DNA of 64,000 nt from assembly GCA_029582265.1 (NCBI GenBank), contig CM055816.1:22593825-22657824 (forward strand). Reading direction: 5' to 3'. Under the pieces are notes generated by a model. The model ran no database searches. It was not told the DNA's origin and was given only the letters and a program-made list of their open reading frames with translations. Every line of letters begins with the position of its first letter. Position 1 is the first letter of the stretch. Positions 9,899-21,233 of the stretch are shown here, one piece after another. Made by a program: the position numbers and the translations under genes. Source of the stretch: Zoroaster sp. YZ-2022 (lineage: Eukaryota > Echinodermata > Asteroidea > Forcipulatida > Zoroasteridae).

Positions 9899-10137
9899 CA
9901 ATTGATTTAATTTTGCCCTACACGGACGTGTGTGTATAGCACTGTATACTCAGTGTTTTCCGAGTGTCTGTGAAAAAACTACACAGGCGACTCGGGCGGG
10001 ATTCGAACCCACGAAGCAGGAGGTCGTGGGTTCGAATCCCACCCGAGTCGCCTGTGTAGTTTTTTCAGACACTCGGAAAGCACTGAGTATACAGAGCTAT
10101 ACACACACGTCGGTGTATGGCAAAATTAAATCAATTG
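9899..10137. mobile_element. Palindrome of two inverted SINE S2 half-copies
   Basis: Left arm 9899-10014 and right arm 10024-10137 are near-perfect reverse complements (a few mismatches, one short indel) around the 9-base centre AGCAGGAGG. Each arm is the 3' half of SINE S2, from its B box (GGTTCGAATCCCACCC, right arm) to AAAATTAAATCAATTG. The A-box halves of both copies are missing, so the copies meet inside their tRNA heads. The structure would form a long hairpin of about 114 bp. Confidence 0.9.
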
Positions 10138-10310
10138 ACATTTCTTATCTTCAGTCTAAACTGTTTAGGGTAGTGACACCATGTGGAACTCTCAATTGAC
10201 TTATAACGGTCCTGGAAAGGACTGGAGGTTACAACTTGACGTTTCGATCATTTCAATAAAGAGTTGCAGGTACCATCATTACAGGAGCATTTGTGATTAC
10301 GTGTGTCACT

Positions 10311-10380
10311 GGAGGGGTGTCATTGGAGGGGGTGTCGACGGAGGGGGTGTCGATGGAGGGGGTGTCAATGGAGAGGGTGG
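10311..10380. repeat. 15-bp minisatellite, 4-5 copies
   Basis: Units of GGAGGGGGTGTCGAC with single-base variants. The 15-bp length keeps the frame open (GVDGG), which explains the open frame here without a gene. Confidence 0.85.
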
Positions 10381-10539
10381 GAGTGTAAAAATTATTGTGT
10401 ATTCCCTTTTCTGTTCCTTTTAACGCACCCGAGCCACGGCCATCATTTGTGGTATCAATGGAGAGGGATGTAAAAGTGTTTGAAGTTTGCCTTCCAACCC
10501 TTAGCCATACTGGCTATCTGCCCCTGTTTCAGGATGGTT

Positions 10540-10815
10540 TACCACAAATTGCTCAATCGACATTCATACAAAATATCCAATCAGAGTGATTATTACACAT
10601 CACATGTGATTGACAATCAGCAAGAGGGGGAGGGGTCAAACTGACCAATTGACATTCATACACGACATGCGATCAGAGTCATTACATAAAATCACATGTG
10701 ATTGGCAACCGGCAAAGAGGGGGAGGGGTTTATCACAAATTGACCAATTGAAATTCATACACTACATCCAATCATAGTGATTATTACACACACGTGATTG
10801 GCAATCGTTTACAAT
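10540..10815. repeat. Tandem repeat of about 95 bp, 3 copies
   Basis: Three diverged units carry CAATTGACATTCATACA-type starts (10554, 10646, 10744) and TCACATGTGATTGGCAA-type centres, the first two with AGAGGGGGAGGGGT ends. A single related stretch is present in the paralogous block at 40684-40785, which retains fewer units. Confidence 0.8.
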
Positions 10816-11510
10816 AGGCCCTTCACATGAAACATGCTACTTACATTCACGCATGCGCTCAAGCATCATTGGTTGGGAAACTCAAAAGCGGGATCGTCAC
10901 GCAACGCCTAGCGTGTTATAGCTTGCACTGAGCCATTGGTCTCCATTATAGTCACTGAATTTAGCGTGCCCTAAATTGTAGCCGCAACCGTCTTTTCTTA
11001 GGATGGCAATGGAACTTTTCATACTTGTTCAAAATGAAATTTGTTGATATGTGAATATTAATCCTTTTTGCTAGCTTTGATTGCTATTAGTCTAATTTGC
11101 TAAAAATACGTTTGTCTGAAACCAATTTCTGCAGTGTTTGTGATGTCATTGACGACCTGTGCTATTATGAATGTCCAATTGCCATCTTACAGCAAAATGT
11201 GTCGAGCTGGACACACAAGGCTACAATGAAAGCAATAGACACAGTATCATATCCCTTGTGACTTTTATTGGTTCAACATTGTCAATCATTGTTCATTTAC
11301 CATGACAAGAGTCAATCAACAATCCAAGTTATCAATACCCATCAAGAAATCATCCAATGTTAATAACATAAGCAAATACCTTTCCATAACAACCTTGTAT
11401 TTAAAAAGGGAAACATTCTGTAGTTCCTCTTTAGTAGACTAGATTTACAGGGTAGACCAACACCAGACAAATAATGCACTGAGTCATAACAGTGTGATAT
11501 CGGTGTAATA
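10816..11510. other. Block M sequence without recognisable gene
   Basis: About 10830-11325 is absent from the second copy of block M, where a LINE fragment (40789-40995) lies instead. No coding potential is evident. Confidence 0.4.
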
Positions 11511-12004
11511 TGTGACGCGGTATGTCAAAACCAGGCGGAATTGGGCAGAGCTACGAACGGAGGAACAGCTACAAAATGCCTTGGGGTGATTTTTTGCGAT
11601 TTTGAGATTTTTGGAAATTTATGATGCTACAAATGTTTAAAATGTTTTGTAAAAATTTCTAACTGAAATTTCAGTGACAAATTATTTTTTAAATACTTTT
11701 AAAGAGGCATTATAATTTCACAAAATAAAATCCTGCACCCGTTGCTAAGGTAACATTGTTGGCCTACTTGTTTTGTTTAAACTCAAACCTTAAAGGGCTA
11801 TTTCTCAAACTTTAAAGGGCTATTATCTCAGTTTCGATGTTCCGGACAGTCCGATTTCAAATCTTAATAACTTCGCTATGGAATATCCGATTTGAAAAAA
11901 GAAAGCGGCATTGTAAAGTGCAAGGTCTATATTTTACTAATATTTCAATAACTCAAAATTGACCTCTTGCCCAATTGTGCCTGGTTTTGACATACGACGT
12001 CACA
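11511..12004. mobile_element. 494-bp TIR element (MITE-like) with a paralogous empty site
   Basis: Terminal inverted repeats of about 37 bp: left TGTGACGCGGTATGTCAAAA, continuing ACCAGG and AATTGGGCA; the right end is its reverse complement with a few mismatches, ending CGACGTCACA. It is flanked by TA on both sides (11509-11510, 12005-12006). The second copy of block M reads GGTGTAATATTTCCAAGACT at 41231-41250, exactly the empty site with one TA. It has no protein and so is non-autonomous. A TA duplication suggests Tc1/mariner-like mobilisation, although a 4-bp ATAT duplication fits equally well. Confidence 0.9.
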
Positions 12005-12006
12005 TA

Positions 12007-13702
12007 TTTCCAAGACTCTTACAAATGTTTAATCATTTTTTAGGACTCAGCATGATGGTACTATAACAGGGCTAGCAAGGCTGATGTCAACTATACTATC
12101 CTGATTGAGATATATACTTATTCCAATTGAAACCCTATACAATGTTTTCCCAATCAGGATACAATAAGGGACCAATTGAGAAACCCTTGGATGACAGCTG
12201 CGCCTGCTAAAATAGGGCTGCCAAGCCTTATCTTGGTGGGTTATCCTGGTGGGGTCCAGTAATGTCTTCATTGGGAGAACAGGATCCTAATCAGGGTAGT
12301 ATGGTTACCGATGACCATATGAACATATGAACATTAGTCAAAGGCTTCCTGATTGAGGTGCAGTACTATCCTGATTGGGAGAATAGGGTCCTAATCAGGG
12401 TAGAAGTATCTCCCAATCAGGGTAGTACGGTTGCCAATGATCCCTGAGACTGTTAATGTGATAACAGGATAGCATGTTTCTATATACCTGACCTTTGACT
12501 TCCATAATCAACAATGTTGTAACACCACATCATATAATAGCAATGGAATATATGAAATTTAAGTCCAATCAATGCCTTATAAGGTTATTTGTTTTATAAT
12601 TCAACCTGCGTACAGTGGCCAGGCTGAGAACATGTAGCCTCATGGGCAGGTTTTCATAGGATTTGGCATTTGAGGATACCATAGACTGGCCACACTGAGC
12701 AGGTGGCATGTTTACCATGTGTCCACTATAAGAGGTTTAACTGTATGGTAATAAGCAGCTAATATTTTGCTTACTCGATGTTTTTACATTTGTAATTTCA
12801 TAACACTACTGACTGTATAGTACAAAAAAAGGCACACTAACTTTGCCTGAGATTGTTGCTAGCAAGTGAGTGATCCAATACACGTACACAGTGAAGGTAT
12901 GAAGGTGGAAACACAGTGCCTACATTTCCTGTTAACTGATGAAATATACTTATATCTAGTAGATGATTTCTGCTTTTGTTAGCATAAAATATCTACTTAC
13001 CGGCAAGTAGCGCTATGAAATTGGCCTCCACAAATTACTGTGCTTGAAAGAGTTATTTGGTTATTGCTATGCTTTCATTTATCTCATATTTCTTGGGCTC
13101 TTTTCATTTAATTCTTTTTCCAAACCATTTCTCACCAAATACAACCCTTCTATGAAAAACAAGTTATAACCAAACAGCTTTGAATCAAATTTCCCTTAAA
13201 CGCAACCCTCTCCAACCCCTTCCGACCACCACCACCCCCACCCCCCTCCCGACCGGAAAAAAATTAATAATTTTTTTACAAAAAATAATAAAAAGTACCT
13301 GAAAATTTCTTCCAATAAGAAAAATAAGGTGACTTAAGCATACTGCTTCAGTATTTAATATAATAATAAAATCCTGACTTTAAGGATGGCACGCCTAAAG
13401 GTTTAAAAAACACCATCAAATGTTCCTTTCATTTTGTTTTTGGAGATTACCATAACAGAATAAAGTGCGGTTATTTTAGGAACAATAACTCAAGTTTTGT
13501 GACATAGAATGTCTTTGATTCGCAACTCTTGATATTTCATCACAGCTGTCACATCTTCATATGTCTATATGTACTCGAAGACGTCTACATATATTTGTAT
13601 GATCAAGGCAGTAATATTTAATTTTTTTGTTCAGTATTTTTGTACTTTTAGGCATCCTTATGTCAAATGAGTCTTACTACTATAGGGCTACACCAGTCAT
13701 AA
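12007..13702. other. Block M sequence with short inverted CCTGATTGG/CCAATCAGG motifs
   Basis: About 12095-12430 is a mosaic of CCTGATTGGGAGA and TCCCAATCAGGGTA segments in both orientations. One of these, AAGTATCTCCCAATCAGGG (12404-12422), is the single-copy counterpart of the 10-copy array at 41739-41957. The rest (12430-13702) is AT-rich, with no gene recognised. Confidence 0.5.
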
Positions 13703-13970
13703 TCACTCCTACACAGTACTAGAATTCTGCAGACTCTCCAGACATTATAGATTGTCAAGTACACTGAATGAGTAATTATTGTACTGAGTAAAATGGGTGT
13801 CAATAACCATGATGTTGTAAACATAAGTATTCTCCAGTCATAATCACTGCTACACAGTACTATGAATTCTGCAGACTCTCCCGACATTATAGATTATCAA
13901 GTACACTGAATGAGTACTTATTGTACTGAGTAAAATCGGTGTCAATAACCATGATGCTGTAAACATACGT
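13703..13970. repeat. 132-bp tandem repeat, 2 copies
   Basis: Two units share AGTCATAATCACT, ACACAGTACTA, TGAATTCTGCAGACTCTCC or near variants, and TCAATAACCATGATG. The paralogous block (43208-43320) has one unit with an internal deletion. Confidence 0.85.
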
Positions 13971-14018
13971 ACAATGTATTATCTTTTATTTTCGCTAAAG
14001 TAGAATAATTACAGACAT

Positions 14019-14430
14019 GTGGACCCCATGATGTTTGTTATAGACCTTTAGACATCAGACACCTCTAGTCTGCAGACTGTAGTAAACATTTTGTGTGGAC
14101 CCCATGATGTTTGTTATAGATCTTTAGACATCAGACACCTCTAGTCTGCAGACTGTAGTAAACATTTTGTGTGGACCCCATGATGTTTGTTATAGACCTT
14201 TAGACATGAGACACCTCTAGTCTGCAGACTGTAGTAAACATTTTGTGTGGACACCAAGATGTTTGTTATAGACCTTTAGACATGAGACACCTCTAGTCTG
14301 CAGACTGTAGTAAACATTTTGTGTGGACCCCATGATGTTTGTTATAGACCTTTAGACATCAGACACCTCTAGTCTGCAGACTGTAGTAAACATTTTGTGT
14401 GGACCCATGATGTTTGTTATAGACCTTTAA
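14019..14430. repeat. 76-bp tandem repeat, 5 copies plus a partial
   Basis: GGACCCCATGATG or a variant recurs at 14021, 14097, 14173, 14249, 14325 and 14401, exactly 76 bp apart. Each unit contains ACACCTCTAGTCTGCAGACT, which includes the palindromic AGTCTGCAGACT. The second copy of block M has only about two units (43376-43530). Confidence 0.95.
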
Positions 14431-14967
14431 GAATGGTGCAGCCATTTTTGTTTTTCTTCCATTCAAATCAATGTAATCAAACCGAGGCTGGAAGGAAAAT
14501 AGTCTGGCACCATTTGATTAAATCAGAATTAGAACTGTATGTCATTTATATGTATGCAGGGAATCTGACCAAGATGGCCCCAGTGTGAAAAAGGGTCTAT
14601 AGAAGTATTACACTGTACCTTCAAATCATGACTGGTGTGACCCACTTTATCTTATCACATCAACACATCCCTCATTCTCAAGGAAATCATAAACAACTCT
14701 GCATAAAATAAAGATCTCCTTAAAAACAAGACAACCAAAGCCAATTCCATAGAGTTGATGGTTGAAATAGCTGCTTAGTAGAAATAATTGCTTAGTTTGA
14801 TTTCATTGTAACCAGCCAAAGTGGAACAGGATACATATTCCATTTAGCTGGTAGCTTGTTTCATGTTACTTACAGAATGTATTCGGTAAGCACCATTTCC
14901 TGTTCAGTAACTCTACGAAATTGGCAGTAAATTCATTGCTGTAGTGTGTCAGATACTCTTTCAAGAA
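14431..14967. other. Block M sequence, no gene
   Basis: Unique AT-rich text collinear with 43531-44068. No open frame is conserved between the two copies. Confidence 0.45.
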
Positions 14968-15279
14968 ACCTCTGTTACGTCTTGTGTCAGTGATATCTAA
15001 AGCAGGGAATATGTGTAATACCTCTGTTACGTCTTGTGTCAGTGATATCTAAAGCAGGGAATATGTGTAATACCTCTGTTACGTCTTGTGTCAGTGATAT
15101 CTAAAGCAGGGAATATGTGTAATACCTCTGTTACGTCTTGTGTCAGTGATATCTAAAGCAGGGAATATGTGTAATACCTCTGTTATGTCTTGTGTCAGTG
15201 ATATCTAAAGCAGGGAATATGTGTAATACCTCTGTTACGTCTTGTGTCAGTGATATCTAAAGCAGGGAATATGTGTACT
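14968..15279. repeat. 52-bp tandem repeat, 6 copies
   Basis: ACCTCTGTTACGTCTTGTGT recurs every 52 bp from 14968, followed by AGTGATATCTAAAGCAGG. The copies are nearly identical (one C/T change in the fifth). The paralogous block at about 44067-44135 has a single, diverged unit, so this array arose or contracted after duplication. Confidence 0.95.
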
Positions 15280-15783
15280 CCTTTGAGAAACAGCCATTTC
15301 AAATCTTGTTGTGATTGTTAAAATAACCCAAATATCTACAATTATTCCCCGCTGTAGATAGCTTTGATGTCATACTACAACATTGGATTCCAAATATTTC
15401 TGGGCGAAAATTCCATGACTTCTTCATACTAAATATAACTCATAGTTAACTGGTTAAAATGTTCGTGTTTTGTTGTGACAATTTAGTTATTTCAAAATGT
15501 CAGTACTTTTTGTATTCACATATGAACATTTTATTATGACATTTTGTTTTCCAAGCATTGAAATCAGCTTTAAAAACTTTTCCAGGAATTAAACAACCTT
15601 TTGTAAACTTTTTCTATGGATGGAAACATTTGTCATAGTTATTCCATACCTAATCATTACATTTCTTTGACCTTCCTAGATTTCTATGTGCCTTGTCCCA
15701 AGTCCCTTACAATGACTTGCATTACTGTTAATTCCACACTGCCCTGTTTTTAACGCAATTTCAGACATCTGTAAATTACATCA

Positions 15784-15838
15784 TTTGTTGTTGTTGTTGT
15801 TGTTGTTGTTGTTATTGTTATTGTTGTTGTTTGTTTTT
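15784..15838. repeat. (TTG)n microsatellite
   Basis: About 15 TTG units with two ATT interruptions. Absent from the paralogous position near 44775. Confidence 0.9.
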
Positions 15839-16323
15839 TTGAAAATACATTCATACAATCCAGTTATTTTATGCTAAGCAACTGTAAGAAATAAAAATCA
15901 GTAATCAAAACTTGGGACCATTTTAAGCTTCAGAAAATCACATTCCAAAGAATTTTAAGAAACTAACATCAGCCCTTAAAAAACTAAAAACTGTTTACTT
16001 TGTTAAAGTTTCATGTTTCTCATTACAAAGATCCATTTCAAAGGTTTATTTCAAGAACAAAGAGTTGCACATTTAAAAATAATATAATTTACAAATGTTT
16101 TGCTATGTGTTGGTGTACATGTATAGGGAAAAGGATAACAGGTTGAACAAATAAAAACAAAAATATATCAAATCTGAAAGCAAATTCAAGCAGTAAACCA
16201 ATCTGCTTAGGGGCCGTTTCATATCATCATTTTCACAGTACAATTGTGAAGGGGAAGGCATTAAACAAGTCTAGTCAAGTACATCTTCAAATGGTGATTG
16301 AAAAACCTGCTGTTCAAAATATA

Positions 16324-16548
16324 GACTAATCCGTCGACCAGTTTACTGGGCGCCGCAATAACTGTGGTGGTACCAACATGTACAAACTGCGCCAAGCGTT
16401 TGTTTTCTATGCAGTCCAGTGCTTCTTCAACCAATCAGTTTACTCTGTTTAACACTAGTGTACCACGTATTTTGATCATGCGTGTGACGCGTTCGTGTTG
16501 TGTGGTACCACTGCAGTAATGGCTGAAAACATTGGTTGACGGCTTAGT
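16324..16548. mobile_element. Probable MITE with TA flanks
   Basis: The left end GACTAATCCGTCGACCAGT and the right end (reverse complement GACTAAGCCGTCAACCAAT) are imperfect terminal inverted repeats, with TA immediately outside each. Subterminal GTGGTACCA and TGGTACCAC are also inverted. There is no coding content. The paralogue lacks this whole region, so there is no empty-site proof. Confidence 0.55.
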
Positions 16549-17038
16549 CTATCCGCTCAGTGCACATCGTAGCCCTCTAGCGGTGAATTTGCAACCAGTG
16601 TATTGATGACAGCTACTTTTGCGTCATGTGAGCATTGTGCGTACACTTTATGTGCGTATGTTATGGTACTAAGTGCGCGTGTACTTCTGTCAGCCAATGA
16701 TCGCTGGAGATATTCCGCGCATACGCACATCAACTGCAAAATACGCCAAACGCGACGCACTATCGCTGCCCTTAATTCGCCCACAGTGGTCTAACAACAT
16801 GTGCCCTCAACAGCTTAGGCACGGTGCGAATAGAGACAGCATTGTAAAAGTTGAAAAAATGTTGAAAGTACTGGTTTAGGTTGGGGCGTCTTTAAAAGTT
16901 GTACTCCACCGTGAAAAATGTTTCTACTGACCAGTTCTTTGAAAATATTCCGATGTTACACCAACATTATAGCAAATGATGGTGACTTCATAGTAATAGT
17001 TTGAAGTATTGGATACTTGTAAAATGAATAAAGGCATT
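16549..17038. other. Intergenic, no gene
   Basis: Slightly GC-richer around 16560-16800, with overlapping short open frames on both strands but no recognisable domain. Confidence 0.4.
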
Positions 17039-17432
17039 GGCCTACAGTGGCCACCTGTCTACAGTGGCCCCTGTCTACAGTGGCCACCTGTCTACAGTGG
17101 CCACCTGTCTACAGTCCCCCTGTCTACAGTGGCCCCCTGTCTACAGTGGCCACCTGTCTACAGTGGCCACCTGTCTACAGTGGCCCCTGTCTACAGTGGC
17201 CCCCTGTCTACAGTGGCCCCCTGTCTACTTTGGCCCCCTGTCTACTTTGGCCCCCTGTCTACAGTGACCACCTGTCTCCAGTGGCCACCTGTCTACAGTG
17301 CCCCCTGTCTACAGTGGCCACCTGTCTACAGTGCCCCTGTCTACAGTGGCCACCTGTCTACAGTGACCCCCTGTCTACAGTGGCCACCTGTCTACAGTGT
17401 CAACCTGTCGACAGTGGCCACCTGTCTACAGC
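17039..17432. repeat. 17-bp minisatellite, about 23 copies
   Basis: Units of CCTGTCTACAGTGGCCA with frequent 16-bp variants (CCCCTGTCTACAGTGG) and a few ACTTTGG variants. All three plus-strand frames are open through it (VYSGHLST, CLQWPP), a property of the sequence and not evidence of a protein. Confidence 0.95.
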
Positions 17433-18524
17433 GGCTTTTTTCTTTATAAATATGAAAGTAATTTCCATTATGAAAAGACAATCACTTGAGATTGGTCCTT
17501 TTATGAGACGCATTACCAAGCATTTTCACTGGATCCTCAATTGACTCAACAGTAAAAAAATAACACCCTGTATTTGTGACCACACCCACAATATGTCAAC
17601 TTAAAATAATAATCGCATGTACTCCATTTTTAGACAGCTGTATAAGACAAACAAAACAAACAAAATCGTGGCCAATTTGACACAGAGCTGCTTAGGTGAA
17701 GAATGAGTTATTACACATCTATCATTTGTTGTCCCCACCCACGTGCAATCTACGGTCAATTTCATATAATATTGGCCCTGATGTCTGAATCAAAGATAAT
17801 CCCATCTGTTCCCACATGTGGCACGTCAAAAGGTGGGGATTAGAACTTTCAAAATCCTAACCCATCTTAAGAAATTACAGAAAATCCCCAGGTCAGACCT
17901 CGGGCAGAGAGGAGAGGGGTTGGGGATAACAATAAATAAAATTTCATTTACATAAAAACTAAAACTAAGTGAAAAATACAGAACAGATACTTGGTACGAA
18001 ACACTGCCTGAAAGTCCATATCTTGCTTCTTGGATTTTTTATTTGATAGACAAATAGAAATTCATTCAAGAATGGTAAATTTTGGTTTGCTAATGCACTT
18101 CTCTATTGAAATCAAAATGAGGCTCTTGTCTTAAATAGTGTAGTGCCTTGCAAACTCATAGTGTTTTATGATTAGCTGTCAGATTACCAGACAAATATGG
18201 CCTCAATGTGACGAGGATATATTACAGCATGGATAAAACGACTGACCATGCATGTCTAGTTTACTTACACGAGGTCGATGTCAACTATACTATCCTCATA
18301 CTATCCATTTTGATGTAATGGAAAAGTTCCTTGATGGAAAATCGTTTTGCTTCTACCTGTGCTCCTAGGAGGACGAAATTCAAGGCATGTGAAGTGATCA
18401 GACATTTTTAATTAGATCGGTAAATTAAAACACCACAAGATTTACATATGTATGTGTTAGGCCTCTGTTCTTAAAAATAAAGGTATTGACATTTGGGTTA
18501 AGTACGGTCGCTAGCTTGATTATC
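17433..18524. other. Intergenic, no gene
   Basis: AT-rich DNA specific to this unit: the second unit lacks 16222-18524. Nothing recognised. Confidence 0.4.
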
Positions 18525-18830
18525 TTAAGGACTATGTCAGAATAACTGATATGATGGGCCTTATCACTAACCATTCTCAAATTCAACAAGATCTCTTGTC
18601 AACCGAATCCTTCCATCCTATAGGTGTAATAGACCTTTAATTAATAAACCGCAGCCATCTTTGCTTTCCTGTACACAAGTCTATGAGAATCAGAATGAGG
18701 CACATGTACAACTGAACCAGTAGACAGGTTCCTCACAATGTGATGGTTCCAATCATAACGATACCGTCTGTAGATAGGGAACGTGACTATGGTAGACGTG
18801 TGTGAGGAACAAACAATACACAATGGGCAA
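18525..18830. repeat. Segmental block N, first copy
   Basis: Bases 18588-18830 match 45165-45410 almost base for base (TCTTGTCAACCGAATCCTTC onwards). The preceding 18525-18590 instead matches 47580-47640, so the two units differ by an insertion or rearrangement at this junction. Confidence 0.8.
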
Positions 18831-18974
18831 TAATGGTTCCATTGGGGTAAAGCAATAATGTAATAATTGGAGCCCTCACCGATGTGGCTCAGCTTATTGT
18901 ACTGGATCTATCCAACCGTATCCGATGCCGGAATGGGTACCGTTAAAGCAAATTATTGGTAGCATTTCTAAGGT

Positions 18975-20200
18975 TTATAGCAGGCATTCAAAGTGACAAA
19001 TCCGCACCGTGAGGGGGTGGGCACTTTCGAACCATCACTTTTATAAAGGAATTGGTCTCCCTACTTTTCAAACAAATTATTAAATCCCAAAATCTCCAAA
19101 TTATTTACAAATCTTTCAAACCGATATTTTTTAAATACATTAATTAACATTTTCAGAAATTTCCTTCAAAATATCCAAAATTATTTCTAATTTCTCATAA
19201 TTTCTTTACAACAATATTTTTAATGTTTCAAACCCAAATGATTTGTTTTATTCAGGTGGAGGTGGGTTGGGCCATGGGGGAGGATTAGGACAGGAAGATC
19301 CGTTTAGGGGTGGCCATTGGAATGCTGAAAATTAGGATAAACAAAATCTACAACAATGGGCAGGAGCCCAAATCTTCATGAGGGATGGGGGTATATATCC
19401 AGGTAAAGATTTGACGGGGGAAGACCAATACAATTATCCATCGATACAGGGCAGCCTTTTCACCTGGATCACGGTCGTCTATTGTCTCTGCCTAGGTCAG
19501 GGAAGGGGTTAGGAAGTCATTGTGTATACACTGTAGCTAGAGGAAGGGGAAACACGGCTTCCTATTATGCTTACCAACCCCCCCCCCCGACACCCCAAGA
19601 GATCGTGGCCGGAATGCAACACTGGTTTAACACTGCTGGTTCCAAATTGGGGCACGAAGGATATAATGATCATACCATGTGGAAACACGTTGAAATTCCA
19701 TTGGACTTTTTGAGTTGTGGCAGACAGAGGAGGGCGCTTTTCAGAATTGGTAAATCTTGTGTAACTGCAAGAATTCACCCAATCTAAACAGCGCCCTCTT
19801 TTTGTGAGGAGACGGAGAGGAGGAAAGGGGTGGGCGGGGAAAGAGGAAGTGAAGGAAATGCAGTGTAATCCGATAAATATCAAGGGGAAATAAATACCCC
19901 AGAATGAGTAGCTAAGACGTAGAATGCCCCTTGATATTTATTTGGTAACTTGACATTTGATCCCCTTCCTCTCCCCACCCCGGAAGTCTCCCCTCCCTTC
20001 CTCCCAGACTCTACCCATCTAACTCCCCTTCCTTCCCTTTCCTGTCCCTTTGCCCCCCCCCCCTTCCCCTTCCTTCCTATCCTCCCCATTCCTCCCCATC
20101 CACCTCCTCCTCCCACCCCACCCAACGCCTCTCCCTATCAGCATCAAGTCGAAATTTAGTGAAAATTTATTCCGGTCCACTAAATTTTCGACTTACTTCT
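18975..20200. repeat. Segmental block O, first copy
   Basis: Collinear with 47880-49290. Landmarks are TTTCAAACCCAAATGATTTG (19227/48122), CATCGATA, GGACTTTTTGAG (19704/48660) and the inverted pair AGGGCGCTTTTC/AACAGCGCCCTC (19733-19795). Open frames in the two copies are not conserved in length or frame. Confidence 0.8.
19946..20120. repeat. C/T-rich low-complexity tract
   Basis: Almost purely pyrimidine on the plus strand. It gives a proline-rich frame on one strand and a glycine-rich frame on the other. The paralogous tract at 48908-49240 is longer. Confidence 0.85.
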
Positions 20201-20204
20201 AGAA

Positions 20205-21233
20205 ATGAAAACGATTTTTTTTAAACAATGTCCCTTTGTAATTTTATGTTAGATGTCCCTTCAATAATGTCAGAGAGAGGTTTAGTTATCTATAGTCTCT
20301 GTAAACCTCCTGTCGCCGTTTGTCCTGATCTGACAGGTCACGTGGTCAAGTTTAGAATACTTCGGTTCCTATCACTCAGTTTATTGCACTTGATTCGAAC
20401 CAGGTCTTTCAACAGTATTAATTTAATTGAGGCTATCCAACATTTTCGACATTTGAGTACTCAGCATTTTCAAGACAAAAATTGCCAAACACGTCCATTA
20501 TTCTCCTTTGAAAATGTCTGAAATTGTGGATGGCCTCTGACAGCTAATTAATAACATCAATGCGTTATGTACAGGCAATTTTCTTTTAATTACAACGATT
20601 GTTCTCAAAGATTGATATTCCGTGCTCAAAGTGAGTTTACCTGGAAAATATATTTCAATTTTGAAATGCTGTTTTAGTTTGGTAATAAGAATGGTTATAT
20701 AAAATGTAAATGAATTTATGACATTACGTCATAAATTCATAATTATTTTATAATGGTTTCTCATTTAAAATGACATGTTTAACTTTAGTGACAAACATCG
20801 CTTGAGCATGGAATATATTAATATCTTTAATGACTTTAATTATAAAAATTAGGTAAATTGTAAACAATTCAAATCAATTGTCAACAAAGACAGCTTAAAT
20901 ACTGCAGACTACTTATGTTTTGTTTTTCATCAGTCACTTTCCTCGTATGTACACTCACGTGAATCAGAGAACAAAAGAGGGGTCGAAAACACATCAATTG
21001 ACGGGTGCTTCGCCAAGGACATTTCAAAGTCTGCAGAATTCAACAGATTGTAATTGTTGACAAGAGACTAGGGTATATGTAAATTCTACAAATACATTCA
21101 AATATTCATTTAAAAGATTTCAATAAAGATTTCTAAGACAGAGATATGCTGACAGATATAATTTCACAACATTTTGTCCGAGTCTCTGGCTAACAATTAC
21201 TGGCTAATAGAATGTAAAATAATGTTTGTATTA
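20205..21233. repeat. Segmental block P, first copy
   Basis: Matches 49323-50445 and the split copy 29455-29690 plus 34108-34660. Shared landmarks are GATGTCCCTTCAATAATGTC or a close variant, AATTAATAACATCAATGCG, GAATATATTAATATCTTTAA and GACATTTCAAAGTC. It serves as the reference for identifying insertions in the other copies. It carries a 97-codon frame at 20228-20521 that I do not accept as a gene (see rejected items). Confidence 0.85.

Larger units (their letters stand above)
9510..16221. repeat. Segmental duplication block M, first copy
   Basis: Collinear with 40187-45093. Landmarks shared in order are CAAATGCCCCTACCCTATAA (9510/40187), AATTCGAAATATATGTGAAT (9716/40517), CCATCAAGAAATCATCCAAT (11339/41090), CATCATATAATAGCAATG, CTTACCGGCAAGTAGCGCTA (13007) against CTTACCGGTAAGTAGCGCTA (42513), and GCTTAGGGGCCGTTTCATAT (16205/45081). 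This copy is longer because of a 494-bp transposon at 11511-12004 and extra minisatellite units. No conserved open reading frame spans both copies, so the block is best read as non-coding. Confidence 0.85.

Noticed and set aside
17009..17544. Three overlapping plus-strand frames of 76-165 codons
   Set aside because: Translation of the 17-bp minisatellite; all frames open at once.
20228..20521. 97-codon frame in block P that has a similar frame at 49345-49593, with an in-frame 42-bp length difference
   Set aside because: The second copy starts with GTG instead of ATG and stops early. Over the alignable 45 codons I count about 7 non-synonymous against 3 synonymous differences, so there is no sign of selection for a protein.
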